This document shows, piece after piece, positions 57,401 through 64,000 of a stretch of DNA of 64,000 nucleotides. The first letter of the stretch is position 1, and every line of letters begins with the position of its first letter. The notes under the pieces are model-generated. The model worked only from the letters and a program-made list of their open reading frames with translations, was not told the DNA's origin and did no database searches. Source of the DNA: Dermatemys mawii (taxonomy: Eukaryota; Chordata; Testudines; Dermatemydidae); the NCBI GenBank assembly GCA_007922305.1, contig ML677326.1, positions 54,306,785 to 54,370,784 on the forward strand, given 5' to 3'. The position numbers and the translations under genes were made by a program.

Positions 57401-58300
57401 AGTAGGCAGATGAGCCCAAAGTGGGGGGAGCAGGGACGAGACAGACCCAAGTAGTTCATTCTCTCGCCCAGCATCAGCATTTTATTCCAAAATACACCAC
57501 AATTTCATTCCAAAATGTATTCCTCCATTTCATTTTAGCATCCTACTCACTATTAGAAGTCTGAAGGGGAGGCGGGAACCAACAATGGAGAGCTCTTAAT
57601 TACCCCATCTCTGGCCTGAGAGGTGGGCACCCTCTCCCAGGCCTGGTGAGCAGGAGGGGCAGTGCAGGGAGACACAGCAAGAGCTGCAGAACCAAACAGG
57701 ACAGCTGCTACCCAGATTGCTGCAGCATACAGAGGATCTTCAGCTGTGCGGTGTTGGGCAAGAAGAAGTACCTGTGTTTCCATGGGTGTAGCAGCTCTGA
57801 CCGGACACCCTTTGCCAGAAGGTGGGGGAGCGGCAGCGAAAGGGCAGCCAGACAGATGGGGGCTCCCCTGCAAGCTTGGAGTTTTACCCAAAGACCAGTA
57901 GAGGGCCTGGAACCCTATAGAACTGGCATGTCTGCAGCAGCTGCCATTGCCAGTTCACCATTTCTGGGCCAGCTTGTTATCTGTCCGTGTAGCTGAAAGG
58001 GAATTGTCATCTTCCTGATGCCTGATGCTCATGAGGGCTATGAGGCTCCTGCAGTCTGCTCCCACAGTACAGCTAACGCTCTCCACAGGCTGGTGCCTCT
58101 TGTATGTTTCTAACTAAGAGAGAGATGCACAGTCACAACCTGACCCTTTTCATCTCGGCATTTTTGGGAGGCATTTCTCGGCTGCTGCTAGAAGGGATCA
58201 ATAGTCTCCTCTTAGGTCTTTTCATTCCCCCGATCATTCCCCGCGCTTTTCCCTTTTGTCTTCATCAATTCTGAACACTCCGTGCAAAACTAAAACTTCA
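57401..58300. other. GC-rich unclassified stretch
   Basis: 57540-58000 is richer in GC than its surroundings and gives frames of 112 and 116 codons on opposite strands (57553-57891 minus, 57646-57996 plus). Neither has a recognisable domain. It may be an unclassified repeat or a diverged LTR. Confidence 0.4.
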
Positions 58301-59196
58301 TCTAATTTGTTCTTTCTTTAAATGAAAAAGGAAAGAAGTGTGGGGGAGTGTTGGTAGATTTTTACCTTTTTTTGGGAGGGGGGGTGTTTCTCTTGATCAT
58401 TTCATCAGACACCTGCACAACCTATTTTTTTCTCTCCCTCTGCTGGCCATCTGACTATAATTCAAATCAAGAACATGCATTGCATAACTTGAAAATTACC
58501 CTCTCCTATTCTGGTAACTTTTTTTTCTTATTTGCTTAAAGTGAAAACTGATGGTATCACCATTTCCCCAATTTTCTATAAAACTAGTTGAAAAAATAGT
58601 GCAGTATTTTGTGCCCAAGTCTGCTTTTAGCTTTCAAATTTCTGTTAAATCTGTAGTGAGGGCATAAGAGCATTCTTAACACAGCCCTTTAATTAAAGGT
58701 AGAAACTACATGGCCTACTTACAGGAGAGCAATTGAAAGACGTAGCTGGGTTAGTGCTGTGGAGAGGGATTTGAAGAAAAAGAGATCCAAGAAATTTGAG
58801 AGAGGAAAAAAAAAGATTATGAAAGTAGTGCTAGGCATGAGTAAAGGGGAAAATGAAAGGGAAAGAGATATTTTGAATGCATCATTAATTTTAAATAATT
58901 TATTCAGCCACTCATTGTAGAAGAAAATATGTTTTGCATTTTTGTCATTGCTTTCTCCTACCATAAAACACTACATATTACATTTCTCCTACCTGTTGAT
59001 TAAGAATTGCTTTTCTTAGTATCAAATATTCTTTCCCCTAACATTTTTTTTCTAAAGAGGTAGTTTTGCAAGAAGGAAAATTTTAAAATATACCACTCTT
59101 GAGAACAGTTACATTTGACTTTCACCTTTTTATATTTTTCTTGGCTAGTTTTGCTTTTTATAAAATGTCTGATTCTCTTCTCGCATACCAGTTTTA
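58301..59196. other. AT-rich non-coding stretch, no recognised feature
   Basis: G-rich run at 58374-58384, T-rich patches, no gene. Confidence 0.5.
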
Positions 59197-59248
59197 CATG
59201 TTGTAACCCCACTGACTTCATTGGAGAAGTCAGTGGGGTTACAACATG
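59197..59248. repeat. Perfect 23-bp hairpin
   Basis: The arms 59197-59219 and 59226-59248 are perfect inverted copies around the 6-base spacer attgga. The core 'gacttcattggagaagtc' resembles the centre of the common 'ttgacttcaatggagttac' palindromic repeats, so this is probably the middle of such a MITE. Confidence 0.85.
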
Positions 59249-61319
59249 GAGCTAATTTATACCAGCAAAGACCAAATGCAGTCATCTAGGTGAATCCAAG
59301 CCTCTTTAGAATTACTGGCAAAACTCCCACTGATTTCAATTGTGCCAGGATTTCATCCTTCACGTTTAAAAAAAAGGGGCTATGCTGTTCATTGGCCGGC
59401 CATCTTTCCACCAGATCCTTCAGATAAACTCTAATCCCAGATCTATGATATCACAACTATTTCAAAACCTATAACTGTCTGAAATATTTAAAGGGTATAA
59501 ACAGGGGTGAGAAATTAGAGCTATAATTTGTTGAATGGGTTGAACCTTAGAATGGGAACATTTATAGGCTGACTATCAGGAAAAGCATCCTGACGGCACA
59601 TTAATCATCCTTCGTAATGATATTAAGCAAGACCAACATTTTCAGACCTGGATGTCTAACATTAGGCATTTAAATCCATAGTTAGATACATAACTTTAGG
59701 CAACCAGTTCAAAAATTCTGTCCTTAATCTTAAATTCAGATTTGTCTTTCCACTTTTTCCATATTTTAATTTTGTGAGAGAATTAAAACATCCTGAGCTC
59801 AATATACCTGCACACGATAGTGAGAGCACATAGTCTGCTTCTGAAATCAATACCTCTAGAGAAATTGGCATCAATAATAGAACTTTCTCAGTCAATTAAA
59901 TGAGCATGTTGTATTAACCAAACAAATTCTGGCACATGTACACAAATGGATGGCTGCATGGCAAATAGTGCAAGGAGGAAAACAAATTTACTCCTTAAAA
60001 TTGTTATTTTAAATGTTTTCTATATAATGAATTTTTGAAAGTGCAAGTATCGTGCTGCTGCTCTGGGATTACATCTCTTGACTCCAGAAAATAAATGCCA
60101 CTTTAGAGCATCACATCTTCTCTTTCAATACATATTAAATATACTGCAATTGTACAATATAGTCATAAGATTTCCCATTTTAAAGGTAAAAAAGTTTGAA
60201 GCTTGTTTAGTTTTTAAAGTTGTGAGATGTTAACACCAGAAAGGAAACAGTTTAAAAGATAAGCTAAAAATAACTTCTAAAATACAGTGTAAATTGGTGT
60301 TTCGGAGATGAGCGAAAGTTACACTTGGCAAAGATCTTGGATCTTTTCATATGCTGGATATGTTTAACTTTGATATTTTCCTAACAAATGGTTAGTATTG
60401 GACCCTTTGTCTCTGGAGGAAAGACATCATCCTACAGTGACATGTTTCTATACAAACATACTCAAACCAAGGTCATCACTCACCTTCTTAAATCCTCAGC
60501 AACACAAGCCAACAACTTAATTTACAGAGAGAAGTTGTGTAGAGTGTGAGACTAGCAGACCCCAGCATCCAGTTGAGGGCTGCCACTGAATTGAAGGAAC
60601 AGATGGAGTCTCTCAAACTAGAAACATTTTTTCTTTTCCCCTCTATTTCACCCATATATTTTCACATTCATCATTAACTCATGTTTAACCCTTTCTCATC
60701 CACTGATGAGAATTCAAAAAATGGACACACTGTTTTTCTATGCATTATTTGACCTTGTCTCTCCTATACAAGATCAGGCAGATGTACCAGGAAATTGAGA
60801 GAACAAATCCTTTGTAGCAGAAATTAGCAGATTATGTTTTTTTATAATTTCTCTACACTTTCTCATATTCTTTAATAGCTAAATGTTTTGAGGTTTTTCT
60901 TTAGACTGTGTGCAGAGATGAGAATCTTCATTCTTTAAATTCACCTCTTTTTGTGAAGATTAGACAAAGATATAAAATCTAAGCTCATTCCTCATCTTAT
61001 ATTCAGAAACAGTCAAAACCCAAAGATTATATACCTAAAACAAAACTCATCTTCCCCATCAGAACATCAGTGAAATGAAGTGAATATTACCAGACATTTT
61101 TGTATATCTGGTCCTCCGCACTAGGAAAAATTTCACCTTACTTCTGAATCATTTATCCCCTCCTGTGGCATTCTTCTGTGAGTCAATACTTCACTTGCAC
61201 CTCACTGGTGAACTGCAGCTGTGTGCCAATCCTATACACAAAAAGTCCAAAGCAAATAGGAAACACCAGAATATGCTCTCAGTCAAAAAGCCTGAAGAAG
61301 TTTAGGTCAGGAATAGAGA
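59249..61319. other. AT-rich non-coding stretch, no recognised feature
   Basis: No gene, RNA or clear repeat is seen apart from short 'actcccactgatttcaatt'-type remnants directly after the hairpin. Confidence 0.5.
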
Positions 61320-61560
61320 TTTTCGACTCTTTGGTTCACTGGCAATTTTGAAAAAAAAGTTTCAGGTCAAACTGGAAAGGTTTTTTCCCCAAAAATGTTT
61401 GGCAAATCAAAAAGTAAAAATAATTAGTTACAAATTGAATGGAATGTTTCAGTATACCTGAAACCACATGTTTCATTTTGATTTTGACCATTTTAAAATG
61501 TTTCATTTAAAAATAAAATTAAAGGGCATTTAAAATGAAAATTCATTTCAGACCAAACAA
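61320..61560. repeat. Decayed AT-rich palindromic repeat
   Basis: 'aagtttcaggtcaaactgg' at the left mirrors 'catttcagaccaaac' at the right, and 'atgtttcattttgattttg' lies between. The layout resembles a sauropsid repeat with 'gaaacattt' motifs. Confidence 0.4.
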
Positions 61561-64000
61561 TCAAAGCTTGTATTATCTCTTAACTCCTCTCCCTCTCTCT
61601 CTAAAATGGACTTCAAACAACTATATTTTAAAAATATATTTTTAAAATTATTTGAAATACAACTTATTTGAACTTAGGTGTCATTTATATAAACTGATTT
61701 GCCCAGCTTTTAAAACATATTTAAGAGGTCATTTTAACCTCACTGTCTTAGATGCACTGATTAGAAAATCACACATCTTTAATACAAAGTAGGGGTGAGG
61801 GTCGGAATAATTTTTTTCTCTTTCTTTAAAGTCCTGTCAGGACAAATCAGACACATTTAATTTTATTACTGTACATGACAGTAATACTATCACATTCATC
61901 TCAGCTACTTCAATAATCAAGAACAAGCTACCATAACAATTGCATTCTATATAAGTGCCATTTCAGTTATTCAATTTTAAGGCCTAAACCTTTGTGCTCT
62001 CTTTTACTGGCAACTAATAGCTATTACTTAAAAACTTCAATTTTTTTTCAAGCTCAATTTTTCAACATTCTAGCTACTGATAGGGCTCCATTTAAATACC
62101 AAGCCCTCGAATTGAAAAAATAAATAAAAAATGAAAATATACATAAAAGTTTTTCTGCACCATTGTTAATGCTTACTATTGTCATTTTAACAGTGAAGGA
62201 GCTGGCTGATCATATTGGGGAATATAGAGAATTTGACTTAACACAATGTGATATGAAATGCATAAAGAAAAATACCCTGAAAGAAGAGAAAACATTTTTA
62301 TTTTGCTAAACTTGTTTCAGTTTTATTATCTTAGAAGTTACTCATAATGATCGTAGGTACAATTTTTTTTTTCAAACAGCGTAATTTCCAATTTGGCAAA
62401 TTGTTAATTAATCTGAGATAAAAGTAAATATTAAAAGTTATCATTTGCCAACTCAGTGAAGTCTCTTCAGGTTTTATCTAGCCAGGTCTGCGAACCATTT
62501 GACCTGCTGTATATCCTCTTATTGAACTTGATCATGGAAAGTGTTGAGCAAGTCCCACTGGTTTTAGTGTGGGAGGAGAGTGCTCAGCTCTTCCTGAGGG
62601 ATTAAGCACAGTTTCTGTATCTTTCTTCAGTTGTAGGATTTTCTGTGTCATAGTTTCTCCTGGGAATGATATTCTTGCTACGTGAAAATTACCATCATAG
62701 AACTTAGTCAAGCTCCCCTCATGAGCACCACATCTTCCGTACCACTGAATCTGTGTCCACATTCAGGTGGAACTTTGGCAAGTGAAGGATTCTATTATAA
62801 AACAGTTAAGCATGTTAGCCAATTAATTGGTTTACTGGATAAAAAATTTGATATCTTCTTTCCGTAATGAAAACCATAGCTCTTCCCATTGGCAGTGATG
62901 GAGGAAAGATTGTTTATTAGTTTTAAATTTTTATTTTATTTTTCTATTTTATTAATTGAATTCAAAGTAAAAATAATTTAAAAAATCTAGTTAGCCTGAC
63001 ATGCACTCAACAATGGGCATGATTCTTCATTCACTTACTTCTGTAAGTAACTCCATTCAGTTCCATGGAGTCACAGGAGGACAAAACTTGTGTGAGATCA
63101 GAATCTGTCCCACTCTCTTTAGTATAGTTTTGATGTGAGGTTTATCATGATAAACCAGCAAGTTGCACCAACAACACTCACACATCACTCTACTTATCTA
63201 ATACTACCTTCTGAAAAAAACGCTATTAAAGAAGTTATGGTTCTTTGAGATGTATTTTCCACATAGATTCTAGTCTTAGTGTGTATGCATCCCAGGCGTA
63301 AGGGACTGATCTCATGTGCCTGCATGCGCACTAAGAATGGAATCCACGTGCAAAATCACTTAAAGAAAAGGAAGTTATTTATGTTGCAAACTCAAGCATT
63401 CAACATTTCAGAAATGCCAGATCCACGCAATGATGATATCAGTGGAGATGTGCATGATTCACTGTCACAAAGTAAGAAGTCCAGTTCCCATTCCCAGGCA
63501 AAAGAACAACATGAGCCTTCCAAATATGTTTTGCCAAGTGCTTAAAGTACATGTAGCTCACACAGTGCCAGAAGCAGGATTCCAAAGTTATTATTTTTAA
63601 GTCAATGAGAGTTTCTTGTATCCTGTGGTGGAAGACTAGGGGCTCTAGAGTGTGCATGTGTGTGTACATATATCCGTCTCTCTCTCTGTCTCCTCTAATA
63701 TATGTAGTTTTGATTTGCATTCAATTATTTTTCAGATATGTAAGGTTCATTTTTATATGAATGATTACCCAATTAATTGATTGCATTCGTTTTTTACGTA
63801 CAGTACATTGTTCTGTCACTACAATACACTTCAACAACTACTTCTGTGGAGTCTGGTGGGGAAGCTGTCTCACCTTGTTGCTGATACATGTTCGTCTGAA
63901 TTGACAGTATCCTAAATTCTCTCATTTTTCCTTCCCTGTGTCCCAGCTGTCTTGCTATATCATTAGGTACACTTTTATCCCACAGGATGATGGGTTTCCT
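61561..64000. other. AT-rich non-coding stretch to window end
   Basis: No gene is recognised. There is a CT run at 61589-61601, a TG/CT-rich patch at 63654-63694, and a remnant of the 'taactccattcagttccatg' repeat at 63030-63090. The 88- and 93-codon frames at 63279-63545 and 63439-63720 overlap on opposite strands and show no domain. Confidence 0.5.

Noticed and set aside
57553..57996. Overlapping frames of 112 and 116 codons as a possible exon
   Set aside because: They lie on opposite strands, with no domain or convincing splice sites; composition explains the openness.

Overview
The window looks like non-coding nuclear DNA of a turtle (Testudines). It carries many repeat types I recognise from turtle genomes: CR1 LINEs in several states of decay, fold-back copies of a Penelope-like 3' end, hAT and Harbinger-type MITEs, amniote MIR SINEs, and GC-rich repeats that I know only from chelonian assemblies. 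The species assignment rests on recalled repeat families, not on a search. I found no exon of a host protein-coding gene, no tRNA or rRNA gene, and nothing prokaryotic. The only long open frame with a recognisable product is a 253-codon piece of CR1 reverse transcriptase at 52164-52925 on the minus strand.

Layout: 1-2000 is AT-rich with a short CR1 tail. 2041-2400 meets CpG-island criteria by hand count (25 CpG, about 54% GC, observed/expected about 1.0). It opens a repeat-poor, CpG-retaining block that runs to about 9.4 kb, with a second CpG cluster at 3.7-4.1 kb; this is the best candidate for host regulatory DNA. From 11.2 to 16.8 kb there is a dense cluster of a MIR, a 670-bp hAT derivative, two GC-rich turtle repeats, a small hAT MITE, a Penelope-like fold-back and a reverse transcriptase tail. 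From 16.8 to 31 kb the DNA is AT-rich and sparse, with one CR1 3' end. 31-39 kb holds a second small hAT MITE, a perfect 26-bp hairpin, LINE reverse transcriptase fossils, and a CR1 with an internal deletion and a Harbinger-type MITE inside it. 40-49 kb holds palindromic repeats, a Harbinger transposase fossil, nested MITEs and an inverted duplication built on a MIR. 51.4-57.4 kb holds the best-preserved CR1 (itself split by a 159-bp hAT MITE), a 781-bp solo LTR with a perfect 5-bp target duplication, another MITE and a third Penelope-like fold-back. The last 6 kb is AT-rich with little recognisable content.

The genes do not work together as a system; what the window records is a series of nested transposition events. 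The most unusual items are the inverted duplication at 48.4-48.9 kb, the three fold-back Penelope-like copies that share one asymmetric design and contain a hammerhead-ribozyme-like core, the Harbinger transposase fossil, and the perfect hairpins. I did not see a convincing previously undescribed biological system.
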